From positions 15,500,601 to 15,564,600 of the forward strand of contig NC_064037.1 in NCBI RefSeq assembly GCF_932526225.1: DNA of 64,000 nucleotides, written 5' to 3'. Numbering within the stretch: the first letter of the stretch is position 1; the number at the start of each line of letters is the position of its first letter. Source of the stretch: Nematostella vectensis (lineage: Eukaryota; Cnidaria; Anthozoa; Actiniaria; Edwardsiidae). Shown piece by piece: positions 24,567 to 37,865 of this stretch. The translations under genes were made by a program, and so were the position numbers. The notes beneath the pieces are model-generated. The model saw nothing but the letters and a program-made list of their open reading frames with translations. It ran no database searches and had not been told where the DNA came from.

Positions 24567-25124
24567 GTAAGTTCGACTCATTTTCGAATATTTCGAAATT
24601 CCTTCATCTAACCTCATTTATCTCCAAGTAAAACAACAAACGCCAAATGCATATGCTATCAGCTGCAAACAAAGTGAGCGTAATATTATCTTTTCTGTCT
24701 CTAGTGAATAAGATGTTTCGGAGCGAAACTACAAACTCCTATGTTTAAAGACCAAGTTGCCTTCAGTGAGACATGATTTTTTCTTTTGTTAAAAAAAAGG
24801 AAAGAAAAGAAAACATGCAAGATTATAAGAGATTATATGAATTTTTAAAGCAAACACTGTGGTAAATTGATCTTGGTTTAAGATAGAAATGTAATTTATG
24901 TTTTTTTTAATACTGTCCTCTTTTGTTATTGATACTCTTGAGTTTGATTAAAAATAGTGGCACAATAATGATTTTCTGTGAACTTTTACCAAATTGTTTA
25001 TAAACAAGTTTTAAGTAGTCTTAGTTATTTTTATTTGTAGACAAGTCATTTTCATACAAAAACATTATACCTTTTGCTGTTCATTATCAGGAAAGGGACA
25101 TTCATTTTTATGCAAAAAGTTACA
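24567..25124. other. AT-rich spacer upstream of gene B
   Basis: No coding or repeat structure was seen beyond short A/T runs. Confidence 0.4.
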
Positions 25125-26245
25125 CTGATAACATGTCTTGTACGTTCATCAACATTGCACGAAACATCATTTAGCGTGACTCGACTTTTCAATAACAATG
25201 ATTGAATATTTATGTACATTCAATAAAATCAACGGAGAAACATAACGCAATTGGACATTCAATTCAATTGAAACGTACATTCTTTTGCGCACAATGGAAA
25301 TTCAATTGCACGTTTTGACAATCAGTAGCATTTAACCACAGTCAGTTATATGAAATAGAAAATTCATTATTGCTATTAACAATAACGACAAGCCTTTTCA
25401 GACAATCATGTTCATCAAGGTGACATTCATGAATGTGGTTTGACAATTATTTGTTCGATTCAAACAAACATTAAAAGAGAAGAAAATATCATTAGTTTTA
25501 GTGTTGTTTTCGATTTTTGAAGTGAAATTTATACCTGAAATTGATCTCTATTAACACAGCAAGGTATATAGGTTTGCATAAAACAAAACCATTGCCCACA
25601 TTTTGCTCCCGTGATATAAAGTGACTGTGGTATTTCTTCCACTTTGACCACAGACTTGGCGGTACGCTCTCCCCCTCTTCTAGCTCTTCCTTGTGTTCGA
25701 GGGGGATACAGTTTCTTGGCGGCATGTCTCGTACAAACGTTTCTTTTTTTCTGTAGCTATCGAGTGAGTATATGAATTTTTTTTGCTTTTACAGTATAAG
25801 CCCTTGTCTTCTTTTTTGGTAAAAAGAATTTATAGTTCTATAATTCTCATAATTTTAGGAGCTCTTCGTTTAAAGAAAAGAGAAAAAAAGTAACTCTAAT
25901 GAAATTTTATTTTTCCTTGTTGTTTGTTTAAATGGGATAATTGGTTGTCAAACCACATTGATGAACATGATTGTCTGAAAAATATTATTAATTGTAGTTT
26001 ATTTTAATAACACTAATGAATTTTCTATTTTTTATAACTGATTGTCAATAAACGCTACTAATTGTCCAAACGTGTAATAGAATTTTCGATTGCATGCAAA
26101 AGAATGTTCATTCCATTCGAATGAATACCCAATTATGTTATTGATTGTCCGTTAACTCTATTGAATGTTCGAGCATTATCAATCATTGTTATTAAAGGTC
26201 AAGTCACACTAAGGATGTTTCATGCAATGTTGATGAACAGACAAT
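25125..26245. mobile_element. Fold-back element with inverted arms of about 350 bases, just upstream of gene B
   Basis: The left arm words GTTCATCAACATTGCA, AACAATGATTGA, CAGACAATCATGTTCATCAA and GTGGTTTGACAATTA recur inverted and in reverse order in the right arm (25930-26240). The arms are diverged by roughly 15-25% by eye. The roughly 430-base centre (25490-25920) lacks a recognisable gene. The right end lies about 130 bases from the gene B start codon. Confidence 0.7.
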
Positions 26246-26371
26246 GCACGTTAACAATGGAAAAAATGGGTTGTGTATATGTAAGAATATGTTGAAACAG
26301 TCAGCATTCCATATTTTGCAGATGTATATAGGTACATCGTATGACTTCAGACACATAAAACATCCAAGACG

Positions 26372-29300
26372 ATGGAAAGATCTGAAAAGCATGGGTAAGG
26401 CCAGCTAATAGCACCTAAATGGATAAAAAAAATCATGATTTCATCAGTTATTTTATTGTTCATAGGGGGAAGCTTCTTTCCATCATTAGCAAACTTGCCG
26501 AGCGGACAGGCCCTCTTGATGAATTTGTAAGTTTCAAGCACCCTTTTGTCAACATTCATTTCAAAGGCAAAATTGACAGCACCTGTAAAGTGTATATTAT
26601 CAGATGCCCTAGTTGTAAGGCATGGCTATAATCTTAGATCAAGCTGTCAACATAGCGATTTGCTACAAGGGACCTCAAACAGGCTGAACAATTTTGTGCC
26701 TGTGCGTTTCCAAAATTAGCTCTGTTAGTGTGCGTTTGTATATCTGACCATCACTGTAATTTAGCTTCACCTGCTGAGTGGTAAATAGACTAGTATTATT
26801 ATTATTGTTATTTTTGTTGTTGATGATTTTGTCGTTGAAGTTGTCGTTGTAGTTATTATTATTATTAATGTTGTTGTTGTTGTTGTTATTGTTATTATTA
26901 TTATTACAATTGTGTGAAAAATTGTGTATCCCTCTCAGTAGGATGTTTGCACATCAAATTTGCAATGCAATCTTAAACTTATCTGATCAAACCCATGTTA
27001 TTATTGCCTTATCAATCTTAAACCTTTATTTTGTATTTTTTCAGGATAAAGAAGAAGATGGAGGAAGAAGTGGTGAACCAATTTCTGAGAGCTCTACAAG
27101 GTTTGTTTTGATAACAAGAAATCTATGGGAACATTGATAAACTGTCTTTAAGAATTGATCAATAGGTATTAACACCCCTACCCTAAAATAGTATTAATTT
27201 AGTTTTAGTCTGAGTTTAATGTCTTGTGTATGTCCAGATTTGTTTTTTTTTTCTTTCTAGTGTATCAACTAGCATAATTGACGAGTTAACAAATGACCAA
27301 GGTGTATGCGATGTCACCAACATCCATGTTGTCACAGTTGATCTTCCTGGCAGTTCTACCTCAACTCTGGATACCCTCTCAAAACATACCCTAACTACCA
27401 ACACTTCAATAAACAAACAAACAAAGCGTTCATCACGGAAAAGGAGAGATGTCGACTTGTCTAATTACATCACTACAATAAATAAACAAAGGACGAAGTA
27501 TTCAACAATACTGAAGAAAAAGACAATTACATTGTCCAATAGTAGCACTAGTAGGTTGAAGTTACAGCAGGGAAAGCATTCAGTATTGAAGAAGATTGTT
27601 GATTTCTCGTCTAACAGTGCCAGTTTAAGGAAGCAAGCAAAGAGTTTGACAGCCAACAAGAAGCCTATCTCTACCACTAGCACTAAAGTAAACAAGCAAC
27701 TAACAGGGAATGTTTCGTGGAAAGAGAAGAGCGTTAATTTGTCCACAAAAACTCAAAATAAAATTCAAGAGAGCGATGATACTCTAACACTCCGCAAATT
27801 GGTAGAGCCGGCTCTTCAACATTCAGAAAGCAGAATTACAGCTGTTTCATGCAAAGAAAAAACTGTTAATTTGTCCACAAAAACTCAAAGTCAAATTCAT
27901 AAGACCAATAATACTGTATTACTTAGCAAATTTATGGACCCATCTGTTCACAATTTAGGAAGCAGGGTCACGGCTCGAAGAGTAGTTCAAGAGTCGTCTT
28001 CCAGGACTACACCAATACGGCAAGCATTGCTCTCAGTGGGCAAGTCTGCACCATTTGGCAGATATACTCCGTCTCTTTTCAGACCACTTCCATTAGCATT
28101 GGCCCCATTCAACATTACTGGAACAAATTATTCAATAGCGCGACCAGTGGCCGTTTCAGGATGTAGTATGGCAACACCCTCAGCGGTGAGCAGCAATACA
28201 GAGGTAACTAGTTTTGCTGGAATTACTCAGACACAAGGATCCAATCAAGCCCATGGAATTGTTGAAACTGAAGGGACCCCTCAGACTGCTGGGCTATCTA
28301 GTATTGAAGGGAGTGCAGGAGAACACGCAAAAAAACATCCTGATTCTGGTGGTGCTCCTGCCGGTATACTAGATGATGAAACTGCTGCTAGGGCGCTACC
28401 ATTACGGGAAGCGGTTAGTTTATCACTCATGCCAACTCCACCAGCAAAAATTGCACCAAACATTACCAGAACAGTTCCTCCTCACTTGGAACGGAAGCCT
28501 GTTAAGTGTGGCCGGTGTACTAAGTGGTATAGGAATGTTCATTTGCTAAAAAGTCACAAGTGTGCTCCGGAATGGTATCAGCCAGTACCCCAAGCGTTGG
28601 TTACCCTAGCTGCATCATCAACGGAATCATCCCCAGAAAGAGTACTTCTGCAGTTGACTCCTGAAGTAGTTTCAAAGTTGAAGGAAGCGAGTGATATTGT
28701 ATTGTCACAAACAAAAGAAAAAAGCGCAGCGAACACATCCCAGACTAAAACACTGAATGAACAACATGTCTTGCTAGCTATCAAGGAACCAATGTTAAGT
28801 GAAAAAGGAAGAGTCGCTGGACAGGGAAGTAAAGTGGTCAGTGACAGTAAAGTTGACGGTGAAGAGACATCTAAGTCTGGAACAATAAGTGAACAAGCGA
28901 CAAGAGTAATAAAGATATTGAATAAGCAAGGTACAACATCTATCCATTTTCTGAAAGACAACGAGAAAGGAACTATGAACGGTAACAGGACAAGCACTGC
29001 AATTACAATAACACCGTCTGCATCTGAGTCAGGTGTATCCACCACTGCAGGAGCATGTGCAACAGCTGCTTCTTCGGTGACCTCATTTGTAAAATTCATA
29101 GTCCCAACTCAGGCATTGGTGATACCTAGGCAGGGGGTATCTGCGGTGCAGCAAGGTAAACAGATGGTATCTTTGGGCATGAAGGATGATAAGCCACTTC
29201 CAACACGAAGTATTCCATGCAAGGTGAGAGATGCAGTTTGTTGCAAAAAGCTCCGGCGAAGGGCTAACGCTCGAAACGTCAGAGCAACCACTCTGTTTCA

Positions 29301-32300
29301 CGGAGGCGTTTAACATACCTTTCAACCTTGTGTTGATTCATACCTTGTCTACACCACGCCTACGCAGACCATCTAGTTTTTCTACAGCTTGCCTGTAGTC
29401 TTTCTACTTATACCAGTTTGTAGGAATGTTCACTGGCAGGTATAAGAGCAGACATAGGAGTGCATTTTGGGAATATTGTATAATAGATGTTTTTGGGGCA
29501 AGTAAGTTGGATTTAGGTTTGTCCTAAAGGAATGGGTTTGCTAAAGTTGTCTTTTGTGGCGTAATCGCTCGAACAAGGGCCTCCCTCGAATAATCGCCTC
29601 CTTCAAAGTCTGATTAATGTTTTTTTATTTCTGTATGCTATCCAGCACTGTGACAAGAAGTTCTATTGGCAAGTCCACCTTCGCTTCCATGTGGAAAGAA
29701 AACACGCAAATAGAAATACTGAAGAAAGGACTACCACCATGGACACACGGGATGAAGATCAAGTACAGAAGACACCAGATCAGGAACAGGACAAACCAGT
29801 TGAAGACCAGAAGAAACCGGATCGAGAACTGCACAAACACGACCAAGAACAGGACAAACAAGTTAAAGACGAGAACGATTTCGATCAAAAACAGGAGAAA
29901 CCTCATCAAAAACATGACAAACCAGTTCAGGAGCAGCTCAATTACAGCTCTACGGATAAAAAGGAGGCTACACCAGATCATAAGGAAGCCAACTTAAATG
30001 AAACCCGGATAACAGTTAAACCGGGTCAGGAGCAGAATGAAGCCAACCAAGAGTATCACAATCGAGGGTCCGATCCACAAGAAAGCATATCAGATCTAAA
30101 GCGGGACAAGCCAAATGAAACGCGAAAAAATTCCGACCAGGAACTGGGCAAAATTGGTCAGAAACTGGGTCAAGAGATGGTCAAACCTGTTCAAGGACAC
30201 TCACTGGATGATAAAAATACCAAACTGGATCAAGCACGGACCAAACCGGATCAAGGACAAGCCAAACCAGATCAAGCAAAGACCGAACCGGATCAAGGAA
30301 AAACCAAACCGGATCAAAGACAAGACAAACCGGATCAAGTACAGGCCAAATCAAGGGACAAACCCGATTCGGAACAGCCCCAACCAGACCAAGAACAAAC
30401 TGACCCCAAACATGATGGACAAAAAGTAACAGAAAAAGATACGAATATCCTAGGACAAGACGGGGATGATAAGACTAAATCTAATGTGCAGATTGACGCA
30501 TCAAGTGTTGATAAGCCGCAGCAAAACCCTGCGAAAGAGGATCCCCGTGCCAATGAGAACTATTGTGATCACTGCGATAAGACATTTGACCAGACGGAAG
30601 CCCTGAGGCTTCACGTTAAGAAGGCCGTTTGGGTGTTGAAGGGGAAGCTGAAGGAGGTGAAAGGTGCGATATTCCAAGTATAATATTTCATGTGATCAAG
30701 TATAAGAATATATAAGGGAAAAATGATGGGTAAAAGTGAGTCGTTTAGGTTATTGTCTAATATGTTATAAACACTTGATAGCATCTTAACAATTATAAAC
30801 ATGTTTTCGTAGAACGTTTTTTAATCGTACTTAACGTTAAACCGCCGGGAGTAGCCATACTTTGCATACAAAAACTTTGAAACAAAATAGCTTCTTATGA
30901 AACAAAAAATTTAAAATAAGATATCCTCTGAATGTGAACATGCATTATTGGATATGACGTGATGCGGTAATCCCGGTGCACCGCTAGTGTGCTAAAATGT
31001 TCTTTCGTATATTTGCCCATAACTCCAGCGTACTTTGCGGGCGCTCCCAAAACTCACTACCGCAAAATAGCCGCTGGAAAAAACTCCTAGTAAGACTAAT
31101 TATGGGGGCGTGACACGTCGGAAGCTTAAGCCAATTTAAAAAAGCCGATGAAATCAAAATTATTCTGACGGAATTAAATACAGTTTCTTTCTCCGAGATA
31201 CCAAAATAGAACGTCAGAAATATGTTCCTTTTCGGTAAGTGCATACTGAATAATTGTCTTGTTTTTGATTAGTTTGAACTTTTTGGGAAAAAACGCTGTC
31301 GTAGACAAAATGTGAAAACTTAGCCTTTGTTCACGTTAACCTTTGTTTACGTTATTTTCATGCTGCACCCCGACTCTCCAGCAGGCTAATTTTCATTCGT
31401 AAGTTTATTCAAACTCAAAAAATTCGTCTCAAAATAGATCTGATCTCCAAGCGCTTGGAGCTTCTTTGCTTGCAGTTGGACGATCGGCTTAAGCCGGCAA
31501 ACGACCACAACGACAGGGTTTTTCGGGAACATTCCAGTCGCCAATTTTGCGGGCTTCTTTGAAAAGAAATGGCAAGATTTGGAATACCAGGCTTTTACCG
31601 AAGACTGTCGGTAGCTGAGCAAAAACATCGCTTCTTCTCACTTAACACGACTGTATCAAAGGCAATTCATAGATCCGATCGCGCGCACGAATATCTAATC
31701 AGAAAGTAGCAAATAGAAGCCAGGGAAGTGCAACCCAAATGTCCCAGAAAAGTCCCACAAATTGCACAACATGAGATGAGATCAGTGAGATGAGATCAGT
31801 GAGTCCTGCTCGGATTTATCTAAAATACAGAGGTTTATAGCCGTTTTTCTGCGACTTGGGAAATAAAACACAGAAACCTAACATAATGGAAACTTGTCTT
31901 GTGGTCCAAGCTTGGTGAAAATCTTGTAGAGAAGCATAGAAAAAGATGATTACGAGTTTGGTTGTTGAATGGAAACGGCACGAATCCAGCTCAAAATACG
32001 AAAACTTGGAAGTGATTAAATAAAGCGGTGCTCTCTTCGGTAGGTACTATGTGTTTTCAAAGCTATTCTTGTCGACTTGCAGTGATTTTAGTGCGGGGAA
32101 AATAGAAGAGAAAGCCGAATTCGCTGTTTACGTCTGACTTCTTACAACAAGTTTTATCGGCAAACGTCAAGATTTACAGCAAAAATTCAAACGATAGTCT
32201 CATTCTTATATGTAATTGAATTAACCTAGGTAGTGTCAAACACAAGTTTAATGGTAGGAATGACACATTGCTCTTGTAAGTGGTTTTTTGCTTTTTTTTC

Positions 32301-35300
32301 GTATCTTCGTATTAAATTTTACGTGTTTTTCTACAATTTGAGTCTCATCTCTACAATAAAAGCGGCCGGTCATAGAAAACAGGGCACTGACCACCTAGCA
32401 CTGACCTACGAGCTAACTGAGCTACGCTGACCGGAAAATGGTTATTTGCTTGTCCAGATTCGCAGAAAAATATCTCAAAATCTTTTTCGGCGTCGATTGC
32501 CGACTTTTTGTGGGACATTTGTGGGACCACATGGCTGTTATTGCACCATCTCTTTCCTGATTGGCTATTCGTGCGCGCGTGATTGACATGTCGGATCTAT
32601 GAATTGTTCTGGCTTCAGAGTTTCTCTTATCGCACCAAAAAAGCAACTTGATCCTTCAAAAAGGCAAAGCATTTGTCAGAGACGTGAATTAGGATTACAA
32701 GTAAACACTGCTGTGCTGTGAGGAGGCCTTTTTTCCGCACCTTAAAAAGGCCCAATCGCAGCAAAGCAGCTCCCTGCGTTTTGGAACTCAAAATTGTTAT
32801 AAACTTTTCCAGCGGCTCTTATGAAGTAGTGACCTTTGGGAGTGCCCGCAAAGTACGCTGGATCCTAGAGCATGCAAAAACTGGTAGTCGACTGCCAAAT
32901 TTGCGTTTTATATAAGACTTCAAAACATCCGCTATTTTACGCCAATGAATAATGTATATGGCAACTACCGAGCAACAAGAAAGTGAGCTACATTCATACA
33001 ATCTAAAATGTTATGATCGACTTTTTTACTAGAAGATTTACCACCCTTCCTATATCATTATCAAACTTATGTGCTCCCTTCCAAATTTATAATTGTGTTT
33101 TTATCTGCTTGCAGAGCGGGACATATCATGTCCAAAATGCGACAGAACGTTTACGGAAGAACGCCATATGAGGTGTCATTTGTTCACCCACCAGGCACAG
33201 GCGGTGAAATGTGATGTGTGCCAAAAAATGTGTCGCAATGAAAATGCGCTCAAGGTTCACAAAGGCCGAGAGCACAGTGTCCTAGAATTCATCTGTGAGC
33301 ACTGCGGAAAGAAGCGTTTGTCTAAAAGTATGTATTTATGATGGTTGTATTGAGACATGCTCTACAAGTCATGCATCCGTAGTAAATGCTATACACTTAT
33401 GAAAAAGATAACTGCCAAAAATTACTCTGTAGAACAACACCGTTGGGTTCTTGTGTACGTTTATAGGTTTTTGACGAGTTGGCTTTATGGCTCTTCTGGA
33501 TTTTTGAAGAGTTGGTTAATCTGTGTCTCCGCTTCTTTTGGGCACTCCGACGAGTTGGTGATACAGTATCTGTTTCTTTTCTGGATTCTTGACGAGTTGG
33601 TATTGTCTGTTACTCTTCTGGATTCTGGATTCTTGACGAGTTGGTTCTATCTGTTACTTTTCTTCCGCAGGCTTGACGAGTTGATTTTATCTGTTGCTCT
33701 AATGGGTTCTCGACGAGTTGGTTTTATCTGCTACTCTTCTTTAGAGATTCTGGACGAGTTTTTTTTTATCTGATACTCTTATGCATTCTTGACGAGTTGG
33801 TTTTGTCTGTTATCTATCTTTACATTCTTGACGAGTTGTTTTTATCTGTTACTCTTCTTGTGGATCCTTGACGAATTGTTTTAATGTTATAGATACATAC
33901 CATGTCAATTTTCTTCTTTTTAATTGTTAACTTATCGAATTGTTTTTTCTGTTTTTCTCCAGAATCACTCGGCAACCACCTAAGAACTCACAGAGAAAAA
34001 ATCCATAAATGCGGCTTCTGCGAAAAGAGTTTCTTCTCTTCTAACCGGCTCCAGGCCCACCAGGCTGTTCATACTGGAGATAAGCCCTACAAATGCAAGG
34101 AGTGCGGGAGGGGGTTTGTCCTGTGGAAAGATCTTAGCAATCATGGCTTCGTCCACAAAACTGACAAACCTTATAAGTGTGATGTAAGTTGACGATTGCC
34201 TATACTATCCAGGGTCGCCCCCTGCTCTATACTAACCGCTTGCTACTCGCCATTGATTTATGCTAGCAAATACCAAGAGAGAGAGAGAGAGAGCATCCGT
34301 CTTCATTGGGTAGTTTGAAGTATAAGACTTTGTTTTCGGATGGTTATTTCACAACACAATTTGTTTCCCAGCGTTGAGTCGAGGCAATGCAAAGCTTTGA
34401 CTGATTAGAGCTCTTAAATGAATTCTATGAATTGGGTTTTCTTAGTCGAGCCCAGGGCTTCTATCTACACTGGTCGTTTGGTTGCTTTGTAATGCTGTTA
34501 TTTTCGCTACTGAGTTCCGCCCTCGATTCCCATGAGTAATTGGTGCGGTTCTCCGTTCTGAGCATTTTTTGGTGGTTTTTTCCTCTCGCTATTAAATAAT
34601 CAAGTATTTCTTTGAAAGCAAAGAAAATATAAAGAAGCTGTGTTTCGGTGTCAAATATGGGTCTGTGTTGCCCCTTCTTGGTAATCTTGTACAAATGCCT
34701 TCGTAAAAAAGAATTTACCTGAATATGACCAGCTGACCTTAATATGGAGGGGTGGTTGCTGCTGTTGAAGATGCATTTTAGTTTCATTCTTTAACCTTGT
34801 TCAAACCACAAACTACTTCTTTTCAGCTGTGTTTTTCGAAAAGACCTTGTTGTAATAAAATCATCTCGTGCGATTTATTTCAGATGTGCGACAAATCATA
34901 CAAGAGACCAGACGCTCTGAGAGTCCACAAGATAAGTCACTCTGAAGACAAACCGTTTAAGTGCGACACATGTGGGAGGAAATTCAACCAGAAAATCTGC
35001 CTGACGCTTCACCTTCCCTGCAGAGAAGAGGAGAGACGCCAGAAACGGGAAGAAGCGCGTAAGAGACGAGAGGAGAAACTAGCGAAGAAGGAATCGAGCA
35101 AATCTAGTAATAAAAGAAAGTCGAAGGAACAAAGTGGTAATCCGTCTTTCAAAAGGATTAAGTCCACAACCAAGGGAAGAGAGACGGAAGTTACAAAAGA
35201 TTTCCCAGTTGTGGAATCCTCAGATAAATCTTGCAGTGATATGTCCATAAAAAGAAGCAGAAAATGCAATAGTAGAAAGATTGTTACTAAAGATTCTGGG

Positions 35301-36419
35301 AAAGTGAAGGGTCATGGAGTTTCAGAGGAATCATCCAAAATGCCACCCAGTGAATCGTCTAAAGGAGCATCAAGTAGAACGCCAAGAATACCAAAGTCAT
35401 CGATCGACGAAGACCACTTATCCAAAGAAACGGAAGTACCAGATAATGGCGGCAGAGAGACCAGAAGTAAACGCAGGGAGCAAAATGCCCCTGAAGAAGA
35501 TAAGACCGTAAAGAGAACCTTACGAAAGAGAACTAGTGAACCGACAAAGCAATATGAGCCGAAAACAAAACAAACCCGTACCAGCAGGCGTGCTAAGTCA
35601 CCAGCAGGAGCTGAAAAGAAGAACCTCCAAGCGGCCCAAGAAGACGGCCTTGCGGAACTCCGCAAAGAAGCTTTGTCCATAGACCATAATATAGCAGGAG
35701 ACTCGTGCAAGGACGCCGAGGGTTCTAGTCCAGGTGTTTTTGAACAACTAGGCGTGTCTAGTGGTCTTAGGTCCAGAGGCTCACGAATTCCTGGTACGGC
35801 GAATCCAGAAGTCAGCAACCAAAACGTCCAGGAATCTAATGGCAGACAAACCCATCATCGGAGTGTTCCAGAAAGGGTCCCCCAAGACAATTTGACTGGG
35901 ACGTCACTTGATTCATACCTTCTTGACCCTAGCAACATCATCAGACGTTCAGAGCCTAGAATATACAGCACTATCACACAAGGTTCGTCATCCGTTGGAT
36001 ATTCCCCATTGAATACTAGGTTACCCGACCAGGCCTTTCAGCATATGACTGAGTGCTCATCACGGCCTGGCAGCTCTTCGTATTCTTTTACAACAAACAG
36101 GAATCATACACAGGGAAGGCACCCCTGTGCGCAGGGTCCCTTATCTACAGGGCAAATCCCATTGAGCGTTAGCGTAACCAATCAGATGGCAAGCCCGGAC
36201 TCGTGCATGTACTCTTCCAATGCAACACCCTATATGTCTTATAACACTAACGCTTATACCCAAGACAGACCTTTAATGCCCCACAGTGGAACAGGACTTG
36301 CTCCATGTGATGATTCATTCCCAAGTAGCAACCAAGAGGATCTTAGCAGCGTTTTGTTCTCTGCGATGGATCCTGATAACATCGCAAGTCTAGTGGAAAA
36401 TACAGACATGTTCCTTTAG
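26372..36419 (+). CDS. Zinc finger gene B: 1,696-residue C2H2 protein, eight coding exons
   Basis: Coding exons: 26372-26394, 26466-26526, 27045-27100, 27261-29223, 29646-30663, 33115-33327, 33963-34183, 34884-36419. All junctions keep frame. Exons 1-2 code MERSEKHG and GKLLSIISKLAER. Exon 4 is one unbroken Ser/Thr-rich exon where A has three exons and C has two. It carries one altered finger (CGRCTKWY...SHKC, second His missing). A finger is split at IPCK / HCDKKFYWQVHL. A repeat-rich charged region (KPDQ units) and half finger CDHCDKTF follow, then seven fingers, the sixth split by an intron (KCD / MCDKSYKRPDAL) and the last C2HC. The basic RREEKLAKKE helix, DGLAELRKEALSID, and a Ser/Pro/Gln-rich tail ending MDPDNIASLVENTDMFL come last. 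Likely a nuclear DNA-binding protein; family unnamed. A possible polyadenylation signal is at 36553. Confidence 0.86.
26845..26907. repeat. TTG/TTA trinucleotide microsatellite (intron 2 of gene B)
   Basis: An imperfect (TTATTA)n run passes into (GTTGTT)n and back to TTATTATTA. Confidence 0.8.
31020..32870. mobile_element. Long inverted-repeat element in intron 5 of gene B
   Basis: CCAGCGTACTTTGCGGGC, CTCCCAAA, TCACTAC and AGCCGCTGGAAAA at about 31027-31083 recur inverted at 32804-32864. Further in, AATTCATAGATCCGA and CGCGCGCACGAATA (31664-31700) recur inverted at 32550-32605, and TGTCCCAGAAAAGTCCCACA (31741) recurs inverted near 32505-32530. The arms are diverged and have indels. No transposase was found. 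Outer ends and target duplication are not clear. Confidence 0.6.
32361..32434 (-). other. tRNA-like sequence, possible SINE head or tRNA pseudogene
   Basis: On the minus strand GCGTAGCTCAGTTAGCTCG resembles an RNA polymerase III A box within a tRNA D-arm. A good B box (GGTTCGAATCC) is missing and the arms do not fold into a clover leaf by eye. It is probably a decayed tRNA-derived sequence. Confidence 0.25.
33460..33870. repeat. Degenerate tandem repeat with TTCTTGACGAGTTGGTTTT core (intron 6 of gene B)
   Basis: About ten imperfect copies of a GACGAGTTGGTTTTATCTG / TACTCTTCT...GATTC unit, with spacing varying from about 35 to 50 bases. Confidence 0.75.
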
Positions 36420-37529
36420 AGATAATCCCTCGAAGATATACATAGTTACATTTTGCCATTCTAAGAAGTTGGGATAGATACTCAAAGTTCTTTCCAAATA
36501 GGCAACTTGTTGAGTTTTTGAAGTGCTTATTCGGTTAAGATAACGTTTTTTAAATAAATATTCATGATTGTCAAGATACAGCTTTCAAGTATCATTATAT
36601 CATACCAATGTATCCAGTCACAAAAAATATGTGTATAAAAAGGGAGTTCGTGTAAAAGATTGTTGTTGTTACAAATCACCCAGTCCCGAGTATTGCATTA
36701 AGGGTTATGCTGTTGTGGAAAAGTGAAAAACTTCAACCGCGAAGTCTCTAGTTCCGATTGGATACAATGTCTGGAGAATATGTATGTAAAAAGCAGAAGT
36801 TGAAATATTCCAACGTTTCGCCGAAAGATTCCAACGTGTACACCTATTTCCCAAAAGGTTGTCCGTGCAAATTGCGAATGGAAAATGGTACCTGGCTTAT
36901 GGGTAGTAATTATTCGTAAAATTTAAGGTGTTAAATAAATTCCAGTAATGTCAGAGCCAAGCATTGGTAACCTTTAATGGATAATTGTTTTGATTTATCC
37001 ATATTCTTCGAGACGCATGGTTACTTTCGGTCGTAAAACTGCCATTTGCCATTTGCACTGACAACATCTATTCAAATAGGTGTATACACGCGTTATCCTT
37101 GTAACGGTTTTAGTAGCCGTCGTAATGAAGGACTGAAAGAAAAGTCCGAAGCGTTGGAATCGTTCGACTTCTGTTTTGTCTGTCTTTCTGATACTGGGTT
37201 ATGCTTGGGTAAACGAAAAAGGGGGATCTCAGGTTGGTATGTGCCTATATTACGCCTTGTATAACTTGCTTATATTTTATAAGTATAGTCTAGTCGCAAA
37301 AGAATTTTGCGTTAACTACAAGTTCAGGATAATAAAGTGCGAGCAAACTCGGATCTTGCAATCTTGTATAAATTTTGAGCAACTTTCGTCATGTTATATT
37401 GACCGTTATCATCGAGGCTAATAAGGAGTTTTTTTTACCCCTAAAAACTGCTTAAATGAAATTTCTTTAATTAAAGAAAGCCAATCATGCGCCATTTTTG
37501 TACTCCCGCGCGCACGAGTGCCGAATGAA
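36420..37529. other. 3' flank of gene B and intergenic spacer
   Basis: AATAAA lies at 36553-36558. No exon or clear repeat was seen in the remainder. Confidence 0.4.
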
Positions 37530-37865
37530 TCGAGCTAATTGTAACTAATTGATAAAGTTAATTATAAATGGCATTATTTGATAATAATTGAGATCAATTT
37601 ACTAAATGATTATTTACAAAATTGATGACAATTGATTATCAAAATTAGGGTGAGTCTTATTGATAGAAATTGATAACAGTTGATAATCAAAACTCTAATT
37701 GATATAAATCGATAAGTAATTTCTAGCTAGATTGCGCCAAAGGCCTTTGATAATAATTGATATCGATCAATAACGGGAAAAAATTGAGTAAGTATTAACA
37801 ATTGCTGGCAATAGTTGATAGCCATTTAGTGAACTGATATCAATTATTGCCAATTTATCAGCTTC
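37530..37865. repeat. AT-rich field of TTGATAATTGATATC-like words upstream of gene C
   Basis: The words TTGATAAT, AATTGATA, TTGATATCAA and their inverses occur about twenty times in about 335 bases, in both orientations, without a fixed period. The field ends roughly 300 bases before the gene C start codon. It may be a decayed inverted-repeat element or a cluster of binding sites. Confidence 0.55.

Noticed and set aside
26868-27137. Poly-leucine frame as a signal peptide protein
   Set aside because: It comes from the TTG/TTA microsatellite running into gene B exon 3 in its intron.
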